Shown here one piece after another: positions 45,113 to 54,500 of a stretch of 64,000 nucleotides of DNA. Each line of letters starts with the position of its first letter. The stretch's first letter is position 1. This DNA comes from Paenibacillus jilunlii (lineage in GTDB: Bacteria; Bacillota; Bacilli; Paenibacillales; Paenibacillaceae), in assembly GCF_900102965.1 (NCBI RefSeq), contig NZ_FNGM01000002.1, positions 52,559-116,558 of the forward strand, given 5' to 3'. Below the pieces are notes generated by a model. That model ran no database searches, was not told the origin of the DNA, and saw only the letters and a program-made list of their open reading frames with translations. Both the position numbers and the translations under genes were made by a program.

Positions 45113-46810
45113 TTACATTCCGAGTTTCTTTTTGTTCTCTTCATATTTCGTCTGGCGGTAAGCGTCGAAGGTCGCCTGGCCTTCTTTTTCCTTCTTCGCC
45201 AGATAGTCGCTCCAGAGCTTATCGAACTCGGCATCGGAGGACGCCATCAGCAGCTTCGGCAGCGTTTTACCGCGCAAGTTTTTGAGCTTGGTGGCAATAA
45301 TGCCTTCAGGCGAATTGCCTGTAGGATCAATTTGCTGGAATTCGGAAGTGTTTTTAGCTTTACCGCGGGTCCAGTCTTCCAGCTGTTTGAACGGCTCAAC
45401 AGACTTCGGCGCCCATTGGTCGGTGATATTCGTGTTTTGCAGCATCCAGAACGTGAAGGACGAACCGTATTTCTTGTCAAATGCCGCGCGGTCCTTGTTC
45501 ATCAGATCAAAAGCCTCAGGAAGAAACTGGTCTTTGCCGTCAATTGTATCATAGCTGACCCCTTTTTCGCCCAGGTAAAGATCCTTATTGCCTTCTTCAC
45601 TGTTCAGGTAGCTGAGGAATTTAATCGCACGGGCTTTATCCTTAACATCCTTGGAGATCAGGGTTACGGTCCAGCCCGCGATGCTCGGGCCGTTCAGCGC
45701 CGGAGGGTCCAGCTTGGTATTGGCAGGTCCGTCTACAGCGATATAGGTTTGTTCCGGATTTTTCTGGTAAATGGTGCCGAGCTGCGAAGCAAAGTCAGTG
45801 CGTTGATACAGCATGGCGAAATAGCGGCCCTGCGCAATTTTTTCTTCCATTTGAGCGCGTTTGTCAATGAAAATATCCTTGGCCAGCAGCCCGTCCTGGT
45901 TAGCCTGGCGGAGTGTTTTCATCCAGCGTACATATTCAGGATCGGTTTCGCGGTCATAGACCTTGCCATCCTTTTCCCAAGGAATGTTCAGGAAGTTCTG
46001 AATATAGCCTTCCAGCGAGTCGTTTCCGTTCTCAGTGAACTCATGCAGACCGAGCGGAATAATCGGCTGGCCGTTGATCTCAGGGTATTTCTCTTTGGCC
46101 AGCTTCAGCGCATTCAGGAAACCTTCCGGAGTACGCATGTCGGGACTGCCGATCGCTTCGTAAATATCCTTACGGACTACAAAGGTCTGGTTGGAGACAT
46201 AGTTGTCGCCGTATTTTTTATAATCAGCAGGAGAGGAAGAGGAGTTCGGATAGCCGTATACATTGCCGTCCGGCTGCGTATACCAGCCCAGCTTGTCGGC
46301 ATCCGACACCTTGAAGAAGTAAGGATCATATTCTTCAGCCAGCTTGTTCAGCGGCAGCACCAGCTCGCCTTCAATCATCTTCTTGATCGCATCTTCCCAG
46401 AAGCCCAGCGTAATGAAGTCAGGCAGCTTGCCGGAAGCAATCAGCGTGTTGAGCTTCTCATTCTCATTTCCTGCGGGAACGATGAAGTTGATGTTCACAC
46501 CTGTCTTTTTCGTTACATATTGGGAGGTAGGATCTACACCCCATTTATTCGGAAACCAGGCGAAGTTCAGATACCAGTCAAACGTAATCGGTGAGGTGTC
46601 GCTTTTCCAGCCCGGCTCATCCGCCGAGACTGCTGACGCTGCCGGTTCTGCCGGTGCTTTGGTAGCCTCTGCCGCATTGGTTGCGCCCCCCGTGTTATCC
46701 TTGCCATTGTTCCCGGCATTATTGCCGCTTGAACAGCCCGCTGCCGAGAATGCCAGCATCAGCCCCAAGAGCAGCAGTACCATTGCTTTTGGCTTGCGTT
46801 TCATGCCCAT
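45113..46810 (-). CDS. Extracellular solute-binding lipoprotein of the second transporter
   Basis: The 565-residue lipoprotein has lipobox SAAGC (Cys26), a Ser/Asn/Gly/Ala-rich tether, then a long solute-binding fold of the LplA/YtcQ type (YLNFAWFPNKWGVDP, SGKLPDFITLGFWEDA, GYPNSSSSPADYKKYG). It is tethered outside the membrane and brings an oligosaccharide to the permeases encoded immediately upstream. The 129-bp gap to the permease gene shows nothing notable. Confidence 0.93.
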   Translation of the reverse strand: MGMKRKPKAMVLLLLGLMLAFSAAGCSSGNNAGNNGKDNTGGATNAAEATKAPAEPAASAVSADEPGWKSDTSPITFDWYLNFAWFPNKWGVDPTSQYVTKKTGVNINFIVPAGNENEKLNTLIASGKLPDFITLGFWEDAIKKMIEGELVLPLNKLAEEYDPYFFKVSDADKLGWYTQPDGNVYGYPNSSSSPADYKKYGDNYVSNQTFVVRKDIYEAIGSPDMRTPEGFLNALKLAKEKYPEINGQPIIPLGLHEFTENGNDSLEGYIQNFLNIPWEKDGKVYDRETDPEYVRWMKTLRQANQDGLLAKDIFIDKRAQMEEKIAQGRYFAMLYQRTDFASQLGTIYQKNPEQTYIAVDGPANTKLDPPALNGPSIAGWTVTLISKDVKDKARAIKFLSYLNSEEGNKDLYLGEKGVSYDTIDGKDQFLPEAFDLMNKDRAAFDKKYGSSFTFWMLQNTNITDQWAPKSVEPFKQLEDWTRGKAKNTSEFQQIDPTGNSPEGIIATKLKNLRGKTLPKLLMASSDAEFDKLWSDYLAKKEKEGQATFDAYRQTKYEENKKKLGM

Positions 46811-46939
46811 GCTTATTTACCCCTTTTCTAAGATTGTAGTAAATTATAAGCTCAACTCCGTCACCCGCATGTGTCCAAGCACCGGAGGAGTTACCTGGTT
46901 GTACCTTCGCTTGACCTTTGCTTGCTCCAGAACCAAACC

Positions 46940-47830
46940 TCAGCCCTTGATTGAGCCAATCATCATGCCCTTCACGAAATAGCGCTGCAGGAACGGATAG
47001 ACGAACACAATCGGGAGCGTGGTGACCACCATCGTCGCCAGTTTGATGGACTGCGAGGTCACGCTTTTGGTAAGGCTGCTGCCCTGGACGGCCACCATCA
47101 TCTGGTTGGAGCTGGACTGGGCCACCACCCGGAAGAGATAGGTCTGAATCGGCTGCAGATCCGGATTATTGACGTAGATAATGCCGGCAAAATAATCATT
47201 CCACTGATACACACCATGGAAGAGGGCAATCGTGGCAATAACCGGCATGGATACCGGAAGCACGACCCGCAGGAAGATGGACCAGTCATTGGCTCCGTCA
47301 ATCCGTGCGGCCTCCTCCAGCCCCTCGGGAATCTCCCGGAAGAAGGTCATGAAGATAATGAGATCGAAGAAGCTGAACATTACCGGAATGATATAGACCA
47401 GGAAGTTATCCAGCAGATGCAGGTCCCTGTTCAGCAGAAAGGTCGGAATCAGCCCACCGTTGAAGAATAAGGTAATCGTGCCAAGCAGGATATAGAACTT
47501 GCCGCCGATCAGCCCTTTGCGCGACAGCGCATAAGCCACCATCGCCGTGAAGAACACATGCACGAGTACACCGAGCGCCGTTTTGGCTACCGTAACCCCC
47601 ATGGCCTGCATGATCCCGGGGCTTGCGAATACCGCATCGAAATTTTTCAGGCTGAACACACGCGGCCACCAGTAAATCCCGCCCAGCATAGCGTCATTTC
47701 CGTCATTGAAGGCATTGATCAGCACGTACCAGATCGGGTAGAGCGTCAGAAAACAGACACACAGCATAATCAGATTGTTGACGATATCGAACAGGGCCTC
47801 GCCCTTCGTCTTGCGTTTGAGAGCAAACAT
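46940..47830 (-). CDS. Sugar ABC transporter permease, LplC/YtcP type
   Basis: The 296-residue permease has six helices, the EAA loop LEEAARIDGANDWSIFLRVV and the family ending FLQRYFVKGMMIGSIKG. AAGGAGGAC lies 7 nt before this ATG; the in-frame start 63 nt upstream has no such site and would overlap the preceding gene. It is 16 bp downstream of the LplB-type partner. Confidence 0.93.
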   Translation of the reverse strand: MFALKRKTKGEALFDIVNNLIMLCVCFLTLYPIWYVLINAFNDGNDAMLGGIYWWPRVFSLKNFDAVFASPGIMQAMGVTVAKTALGVLVHVFFTAMVAYALSRKGLIGGKFYILLGTITLFFNGGLIPTFLLNRDLHLLDNFLVYIIPVMFSFFDLIIFMTFFREIPEGLEEAARIDGANDWSIFLRVVLPVSMPVIATIALFHGVYQWNDYFAGIIYVNNPDLQPIQTYLFRVVAQSSSNQMMVAVQGSSLTKSVTSQSIKLATMVVTTLPIVFVYPFLQRYFVKGMMIGSIKG

Positions 47831-47846
47831 ACTAAGTCCTCCTTGT

Positions 47847-48833
47847 CTAGAACAGCGACGTATCGTTGATTTTTTTGGATACCTGATTGGCAATCAGCAG
47901 CAGAATCAGTGCAATGACCGCCTTGATCAGAGTGACCGCTGCAGAGTAGGAGAAGCGGTTTGAGACAATCCCTGTATAGTAGATGTAGTAGTCGATTACA
48001 TTGCTGGCGCTGTCGTTAAGGGAGTTGCGCAGGACCAGGATCTGGTCAAAGTTGGAGTTCAGCACGCCGCTGACAGCCAGAATGAACAGGATGCTGATCG
48101 TCGATTTAATCGCCGGCAGGGTGACAAACCACATTTTCTGAAACCGCCCGGCTCCGTCGATGGTTGCGGCTTCATACATTTCTGGAGAAACCCCTGAGAT
48201 GGCTGCCAGGTAGATGATTGCGGACCAGCCAAGCTCCTTCCAAATATCGGAGGAAATAATGATGGTCCAGAAATAGCTCGGCTCGGCGAGATACGTAATC
48301 GGCTGATCGATCAGATGGAGCGACAGCAGAATATTGTTCACAATCCCCACATCCGCCAGCCAGGTGGCGAGAATTCCGCCCAGCACTACCCAGGAGAGGA
48401 AATGCGGCAGATATGAGATTGTCTGGATGGCTTTTTTGTACCTTAAGGAACGGATCTCGTTCAGGAAAAGGGCGAAAATAATCGGCAGCGGAAATCCGAT
48501 CAACAGCTTGATCAAGCTGATGCCCAGCGTATTCTTAATGACATTGACCAAATCCTCGTCATCCAGGAACTCCCTGAAATGCGTCAGCCCCACCCAGGGC
48601 GCTTCGGCAATCGATTTCACGATGTTGTAGTCCTTAAAGGAGATAATCAGCCCGTACATCGGAATATAGTTGAAAATAATCATCCAGACCACGCCGAGCA
48701 GGGCCATCGTCTGTAAATGGCGCTGGGCCAGCAGCCGCCTCCATAGCGGACTTTTCGGACCTGAACCGGTTTCGATTTTTGGCGAAAAATTCATCGCCGG
48801 ATTTGCTTCGGTGCTGCTTTTGTTCTCCATCAT
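47847..48833 (-). CDS. Sugar ABC transporter permease, LplB type; first gene of its operon
   Basis: The 328-residue permease has a ~35-residue cytoplasmic N terminus, then WMIIFNYIPMYGLIISFKDY, six helices and the EAA loop MYEAATIDGAGRFQKMWFVT. GGAGG lies 4 nt before the first and 7 nt before the second ATG. A cre-like site and promoter lie upstream, suggesting catabolite control. Codons 19-23 contain a 14-bp match to the LacI operator found at 56.2 kb. Confidence 0.93.
   Translation of the reverse strand: MMENKSSTEANPAMNFSPKIETGSGPKSPLWRRLLAQRHLQTMALLGVVWMIIFNYIPMYGLIISFKDYNIVKSIAEAPWVGLTHFREFLDDEDLVNVIKNTLGISLIKLLIGFPLPIIFALFLNEIRSLRYKKAIQTISYLPHFLSWVVLGGILATWLADVGIVNNILLSLHLIDQPITYLAEPSYFWTIIISSDIWKELGWSAIIYLAAISGVSPEMYEAATIDGAGRFQKMWFVTLPAIKSTISILFILAVSGVLNSNFDQILVLRNSLNDSASNVIDYYIYYTGIVSNRFSYSAAVTLIKAVIALILLLIANQVSKKINDTSLF
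48764..48777 (-). promoter_or_regulatory. Partial LacI operator inside the LplB-type permease gene
   Basis: AACCGGTTTCGATT is identical to 14 bp of the palindrome between the GH30 and LacI genes (one full half-site plus 4 bp of the other). A binding role is inferred. Confidence 0.35.
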
Positions 48834-48863
48834 ATGGCCTCCAAAATCTATCTCTGTTTTTAC

Positions 48864-48920
48864 TTTGAAGCGCTTACAGCTCTATGTGTTTATTGTATAG
48901 GCTTTCAGTCTGGGGTGTAA
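48864..48920 (-). promoter_or_regulatory. Promoter and cre-like site of the second transporter operon
   Basis: On the minus strand TTACAC (48915-48920), 17 bp and TACAAT (48892-48897) form a plausible promoter. TTTGAAGCGCTTACA (48864-48878) is one mismatch from the CcpA cre consensus and falls at about +7 to +21, a road-block position. Confidence 0.55.
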
Positions 48921-48998
48921 GGGCCGAGATTTCGTATTTGGGGGCTGATTTTTCGGCTATAGGATTTGAAGTAAAGTGCGGCTGGGACGGTGAAAGCC

Positions 48999-49136
48999 GT
49001 GACTGCGGGGAATGTTTGGACTTCCGGTCGCTGTTGTATCCAGATTTCTTTGATTTATGCCGCTACTAAGCGGATGAAATCCGGATACAAAGGCGAACGC
49101 TGCCGCTCCTACAGTTCCAAACTCCCCCTCCGTCAC
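48999..49136. repeat. 138-bp imperfect palindrome, copy 2
   Basis: Same organisation as the element at 26339-26476. Outer arms GGAATGTTTGGACT pair with AGTTCCAAACTCCC, inner arms TGTTGTATCCAGATTTC with GAAATCCGGATACAAAG, and a central CCGC...GCGG hairpin closes it. The inner arms differ from copy 1 at about four positions, each time with the matching change on the other side. Confidence 0.75.
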
Positions 49137-49199
49137 TCCCACCTCTTCAGGTTGGACTTTAAGTTCAAATGATATAGAAAATCAGGCGGGTGCTTGAAG

Positions 49200-49238
49200 G
49201 GCAAGGGGAGGCCTGTGCAGCCTCCCCTTGCCTGTTTT
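49200..49238 (+). terminator. Perfect 13-bp hairpin terminator
   Basis: GGCAAGGGGAGGC and GCCTCCCCTTGCC enclose CTGTGCA and are followed by TGTTTT. No plus-strand gene was identified upstream of it. Confidence 0.55.
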
Positions 49239-49245
49239 CGCACCC

Positions 49246-49701
49246 ATGCTGCCGAATCCGCCTCGCTTTGCCGGGCTTCAGTGATTCGATTGCCACCTGT
49301 GCTCCGGCGGCTTCTATAGCTTTGGTGACTGTGGTAATTCCGGCAGCTTCAACAACTTCGGTTGCTTCAGTAACTTCCGTAACTTCATCAACTTCGGTGG
49401 CTCCAGTAACTTCGGTGGCTCGATCAACTTCGCTGGCTCCAACAAATTCCGTGACTCCAGTAACTTCCGTGGCTTCAACAACTTCGGTGGGTACCACGCG
49501 TTCTCACCTTGGCATTCTCACCTGGGCCTTCTCGCGGCGGCTCTGGTCCCTAACCCGCTCATCTTACTAAGTGGAAAAAGTATCACTAATTCTCAAGATT
49601 CAGCTTCGGATCCTCTTATGTGGGAAAAAGTAGACTTAATTCCAAGCCCAAAACAAGAAATCGAGGAAATAGAGCGAATTAAGCTTACTTTTTCCACCTA
49701 A
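49246..49701 (+). pseudogene. Gly/Ser/Asn/Phe-repeat protein gene with an internal stop
   Basis: From an ATG at 49246 the frame reads MLPNPPRFAGLQ, meets TGA at 49282, then stays open for 138 codons to TAA at 49699. The open part is a low-complexity repeat (SGSFNNFGCFSNFRNF, SSNFGGSINF, GFNNFGGYHAF), like small Phe-Gly-Asn-rich proteins of spore-formers. There is no ribosome site, and the 3' end runs into a hairpin array, so the gene seems broken. The repetitive sequence also leaves the antisense frame open (TEVTEVTEATEVVEA), so direction is not certain. Confidence 0.35.
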
Positions 49702-49757
49702 ATACCCAATTACCTCAAAAAAAGTACAAATTAAGTTCCCTTTTTCCACCTAACTCT
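49566..49757. repeat. 51-bp-phased hairpin array, family A, locus 4 (forward-forward-inverted-inverted)
   Basis: Forward cores lie at 49572-49580 and 49622-49630 (50 bp apart); inverted cores at 49688-49696 and 49740-49748 (52 bp apart); the centre gap is 66 bp. Units read, for example, AAGTGGAAAAAGTATCACTA and TTAAGTTCCCTTTTTCCACC. Confidence 0.8.
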
Positions 49758-49899
49758 GAAACTTAACGGGTTGGCCCATTTGAACAAATTAGTTGGTGAA
49801 ACTCTGAATAAATTGAGTGTGAAGGCACCAGCGGCTTATAGCCCTCAGAGCAAACTATCCGTAAAACGGGTGGTTTGGATTTGCATGCAGAGGTACATG

Positions 49900-49939
49900 T
49901 AAGATTAATTTAAGATTCACGAAAGATAGCTGAAAGATT
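49900..49939 (+). promoter_or_regulatory. Four 11-bp-phased direct repeats (AAGATT)
   Basis: TAAGATT, TAAGATT, AAAGATA and AAAGATT start at 49900, 49911, 49922 and 49933, one per 11 bp, about 75 bp upstream of the class C beta-lactamase-like gene. Direct repeats on one helical face are typical binding sites for OmpR/PhoB-type response regulators. Confidence 0.6.
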
Positions 49940-50009
49940 GAAGGGATATCTTTGATTCATACGTCAAACAGGAAAATTAAGACAAGATCAGGAGAAGAGG
50001 TAGAGAGAA

Positions 50010-51521
50010 ATGAAAGGAACTACTTGCCCTAAAATTCAAACCCTAATGATCATACTGTTGATGATCGCAGGCAGCGTACTGCCCTTGCTGCAACCGGGGA
50101 CGGCCCATGCGGAAGCAGCTCCACATGCTGTAGACACGGCCCGGATTGATAATTTTGTTGAATCGATGCTGGAGAAGCTGGATGTTCCCGGCATGGCGGT
50201 CGGCATTGTGAAGGGAGACCAGATCGTTTACACCCAGGGATATGGACATTCGGGTCCGGATGGACAGCCTGTTACACCGCAAACGCCCTTTATACTGGGC
50301 TCCAGCTCCAAATCGTTTACGGCGCTGGCCATCATGCAGTTGGTTGAGCAAGGAAAGATTGATCTGAATGCACCGGTGCAGCGTTATTTGCCGGAATTTG
50401 AGCTTGAAGACAAGGAAGCGTCCAAAACCATTCTGGTCCGGCATTTGTTGAATCATAGCAGCGGAATATCCACTCGTCATGGCCGGACAGCTTTTACCAA
50501 CACGGCATCTACTATTGATGAACTCATACATGGGCTAAAAAACACACCCTTAACCGAGCCGGTTGGCACCCAGTATCAATATTCTAATGCCAATTACGAT
50601 ATTCTGGGCGGAATTATCCAGGCCGTTTCCGGCAAGTCTTATGCAGAATATATACAGGACCACGTGTATTCTCCTCTGGACATGAAGAACAGCTATACTT
50701 CTACATCTGAGGCGAAAAAACACGGGTTGGCCACAGGATACAAGTCCATCTTTGGTTTTATGGCCCCTTTTGAGCAGCCGGACAACCCGTCTATGCTCGC
50801 ATCCGCCTATCTGATTTCAAGCGCAGAAGATATGAGCCATTATTTAGTTGCTCAACTCAATGGCGGAAAGTTCCACGATATCAGCGTGGCTGCCACGGAA
50901 AGTGTTGCACAGATGCATCAGCCGGCCATAAAAGACCCTGCCACCGGCGGTGAATATGGCATGGGCTGGGAAATCGCTCATGGTGTTGTTCAGCATGCGG
51001 GTGATGTTGAAAGCTTTCACGCCGATATGAAGCTGGACGGGGACATAGGTGTTGTGGTATTAATGAATGCCCATGATTATGCGGTCCGCGCCTTTAAGCT
51101 AGGCATGGTTGCTGACGGAATTCTTGAAATTATGCATGGACGGGAGCCGGTGGATGATGCGGGAAGCATTACCGGCACCTATGTTCTGATTGATGTGATT
51201 AGTGCGGCATTGATGATTATGCTGGGAGTGTCGGTTTTTAATCTGTTTAAACGCAAGAAAAGCTTTAGACTTACCCCGCTGCGAATCATCCTGTTTGCGT
51301 TCTGCCTGGTTTTGTTTAATGTAGTGCTGCCAATTGCTGTTTTATACGGCTTTAGCCATACTTTTGCTCCATGGAGTGTGGTGTTCTCCTTTCTGCCCGG
51401 ACTTGGACATCTCGCGTTTGTCCTGAGTATTCTTTCACTCGTGATCGGGGCTGCCAAGCTGATTGTACTGGTGCATGGTCTGCGTCTGCACAGAATGAAG
51501 GAGAGCGGGAACACGATTTAA
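50010..51521 (+). CDS. Class C beta-lactamase-like serine hydrolase with a C-terminal membrane domain
   Basis: The 503-residue protein has a signal peptide (cut near TAHAEA), a beta-lactamase/D-alanyl-D-alanine-carboxypeptidase-like domain (about residues 45-375) with nucleophile motif SSSK (S-x-x-K, near residue 101), YSN (Y-x-N) and a C-terminal HAGDVESF segment in place of the KTG triad. About 100 C-terminal residues form three to four helices (VLIDVISAALMIMLGVSVF onwards). This architecture occurs in Firmicutes wall-associated esterases or peptidases; antibiotic hydrolysis is not implied. AGAGG precedes the ATG by about 8 nt. The upstream 11-bp repeats suggest a response regulator controls it. 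Confidence 0.88.
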   Translation: MKGTTCPKIQTLMIILLMIAGSVLPLLQPGTAHAEAAPHAVDTARIDNFVESMLEKLDVPGMAVGIVKGDQIVYTQGYGHSGPDGQPVTPQTPFILGSSSKSFTALAIMQLVEQGKIDLNAPVQRYLPEFELEDKEASKTILVRHLLNHSSGISTRHGRTAFTNTASTIDELIHGLKNTPLTEPVGTQYQYSNANYDILGGIIQAVSGKSYAEYIQDHVYSPLDMKNSYTSTSEAKKHGLATGYKSIFGFMAPFEQPDNPSMLASAYLISSAEDMSHYLVAQLNGGKFHDISVAATESVAQMHQPAIKDPATGGEYGMGWEIAHGVVQHAGDVESFHADMKLDGDIGVVVLMNAHDYAVRAFKLGMVADGILEIMHGREPVDDAGSITGTYVLIDVISAALMIMLGVSVFNLFKRKKSFRLTPLRIILFAFCLVLFNVVLPIAVLYGFSHTFAPWSVVFSFLPGLGHLAFVLSILSLVIGAAKLIVLVHGLRLHRMKESGNTI

Positions 51522-51550
51522 AATTTTCACTAAGCATTCCCGCATTACTT

Positions 51551-54500
51551 CTATTCCAGCACCGCCCGGATTTCGGCGATGTCCCCCCGGCGCAGCGCCT
51601 CAGCCTCAGCACCGCGCAGCAGCGCACCGGAAATACGGCTTACGGTGCCATCACAGTAGGCCAGCGTCAGGCTCTGGATTAACGCCCCTCCCTGACCGAA
51701 GGTGTCCAGATGGCGGGGGTTGTGGTAAGTTACCTTGGTGTGGCCCAGGAAGGTGAAGGACACCTCTCCCTGCTCATCAAACAGCCAGCCCGGGAGCGCC
51801 GGGGCAAAGGACATGGCCAATTCCCCGTCAATGACCGAGAACACATGGCTTCCGGCCATCATCGTCCGCCACATGCTCAAGAACTCTGCAGTGGAACCGC
51901 TAAGTCTGGCGACAAAACCTCTTCCGTGCGTCTCCGGGTCCGGATTGCCGCCTGTAGCGATGAAGGAGGAATTCTCCAGCGTGCTCCGCCCATAGACTTC
52001 CGGGTCCAGGAAGGGGATAAGCGAGGTTTTCAGCTCCCCGCAAAACTCCTCATACAGTCCCATTTTCAGCAGTGCCAGCAAATATTTGTAGGACATATGC
52101 AGGAAGTTCGACTCCCGCTCCAGCCAGCCCGGTGTGAAGGCACGAATCCGCCCGATCTCATTGGATTCCCCATCCAAGCTGACCGATGTCCGGTACATCG
52201 ACGTAACCGGATCATACAGCTCCGTTTGCTTAATCCGGTTGTAAATTTCCCGCGCCTCGCCCGGGCTGTCGAGCGTTTTCAGCCAGCGGGCCGGCCCTTC
52301 CAGGAAGTGCGGCAGCGCAAAGGCTTCGAATTCCTCCACTACCGCTTTGGGCAGTCCGTAGCCGCTGAATACCGGCTGTCCGTTCTCATCGGTCACCGCC
52401 TGAAACCGCGTCGCTTCAAAGCGGAAATAGGTCGGAGCCAGCCCCCCGCCCATCTCTACAGCAAGGCTGATACCGGTATCAAGCTTGCGCAGGAACCGGC
52501 CAAGCGCCTCACGAATCAACGCAAAGGCTACCGGCTGTTCCTCCCCGGTGATGCCGAAGCGTATACGTTCCCGGTAGAGCTCACGTGCGGATGCTACGGT
52601 ATGCCAATAGTCAAACTGCGCAATCTCCCCGGCCAATATGGCGGTTGTGGCGCTGTGCACCTGCTCAAGCAGCAGAGACATTTCGGCCGGAAGTTTAACG
52701 GCTGCTCCTGCAGCTTCAATCCCGTTCCCGCCACTCTCCAGAACCTCCAGCAGAAAGACGATCATCCGCTTCAGCTCAAATGTCTCGCTCATGCCTGAAC
52801 CGAATAACCCCGGCAGGCCGTTCATGGCGTCGTTCCAGCCCGGCTTGTTGCCCTCCATCTCCACGCCCATGCCATACGGGTCAAGTGTGGCAAATTTATT
52901 CAGAGTGAGAGACAGCATCTTCACGAACAGACTGGTGCGGTAGATGTCTCCGTGACCGCCTTCCGTACGGAGCCAGTGCGTCTCCGAAGCCTTCCGCTTC
53001 AGCCGGTGCAGCTTCTCTTCATCCTCCAGCAGGGCACCGTACTGCCGGACCTTGCCGTCACTCAGCACATATTTCTCACTGCGCGGCAGCACGTAGGCCG
53101 GGCTGTCGTAGAACGAATAGGTCTCATCTCCGAAGAGCAGCTCCTGCCTGCGTTCAGGGAAAATATCCAGATACCCCTCCACCAGATCGAGGTTGTAGGT
53201 CCAGTGATCGGACCAGAAACCTTCCCCGAAGGCGGCTTCGATGTTCTGCTGCGACAGGGCCAGCACTCCGCTCAGGAATTCCTGCTCTCCTGCCTTCAGC
53301 GTGACGCCATGGTCGGCAATGTAATTGATCAGCCGTCCGGGAGTGAAACGGCCTGCACAGAGCTTCACCAGTTCCTCCTGGTGATCGGCAGCCGCCGTGT
53401 GAATCCATTCCGCAAGCTGCGGCGCCTTGCCCGGCAGGATTTCAAAGGTCGTTCCCTGCACACTCAGCGGATTGTAGCCATCCGCCTGGATCAGGCTGTA
53501 GAACATCTTGATATTGAAGCTGCCGACCCGGGGATTGAAGAATACATCATTGCGCCGGTTCTGGTTCATGTCGCGGAAATTCCCGTTTCCCTGGGAGTAA
53601 TATTCCGGCGCCAGCGAGAAAAAGTTGTAGTCACGCTCCATGTCTCCATGCTTGCGCGAGAAGAGATGCACGACAGCGCCTTCTCCCCCGTTGTCGAATA
53701 TGAATGGATAACCGCCGCGCAGGAAATTGTCCAGATAGGACTGCCGGCAGTACGCATCAAATATAGGCGAGGCGGTACGGGTTGCAATGTCCTCCGTCAG
53801 CCCGTCGGTCAGGCTGGCCACCTCCAGGGCTTTGGACGTAATGTATTCATCACGGCAGAGGGCTTCCGCTTTGCGGTTGATTTTATCAATGTCGTTCACA
53901 TGCCCAATAATGGTGTTCAGGATCAGCTTGCCGCCCGGAGCGAGTATCCGCGCCACGCCGCTGAAGCCGCAGGGAACCTTGTTGACGGGGTATTGGGGCT
54001 GTGCAAGCAGCTCTGCCAGCTGCAGACCGGCAAAACGCTCCGGAAAACCAAGCGAAGTATTGCCTCCAAATACCGTCTCGAAGTCCACAATCGGTGCCGT
54101 CCGCTCTCCTTCTGCCGTAAACGACAGATAGAAATGGCCGCTGCGGATTTCGCTGACCTGCGCATCATCATTCGTGCTGGAGCGCAGCTTGTAGAACGGA
54201 ATTCCGTTCTCCAGATTGTATACCTCCATCCAGCTGCGCAGCAGGTTGCCGATTTCCTTATACCCGCTGTTCTCCACACCGTACGGCAGGATCTCCGGCA
54301 GACCGTCCAGCATTTCAAGCTCAAGCTCCCGGCCTCCCACATTCTCAAGCTCCACACGCCGGACCAGTGCCGCATAGTCATCACCAGGCAAATTGAAGTA
54401 GTGGACGGTTGTCTTAAGTCCATACCCGGCGTGGGATTCCTCGATGGTCAGCCCGTTCGGCAGAATCGTCATCTTGCGCTTCGCCTCAGGATCAGGCCGT

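Noticed and set aside
50010..51521. True beta-lactamase
   Set aside because: The catalytic SxxK and YxN motifs are present, but the C-terminal membrane domain and lack of a KTG triad fit wall esterase/peptidase-like proteins better.
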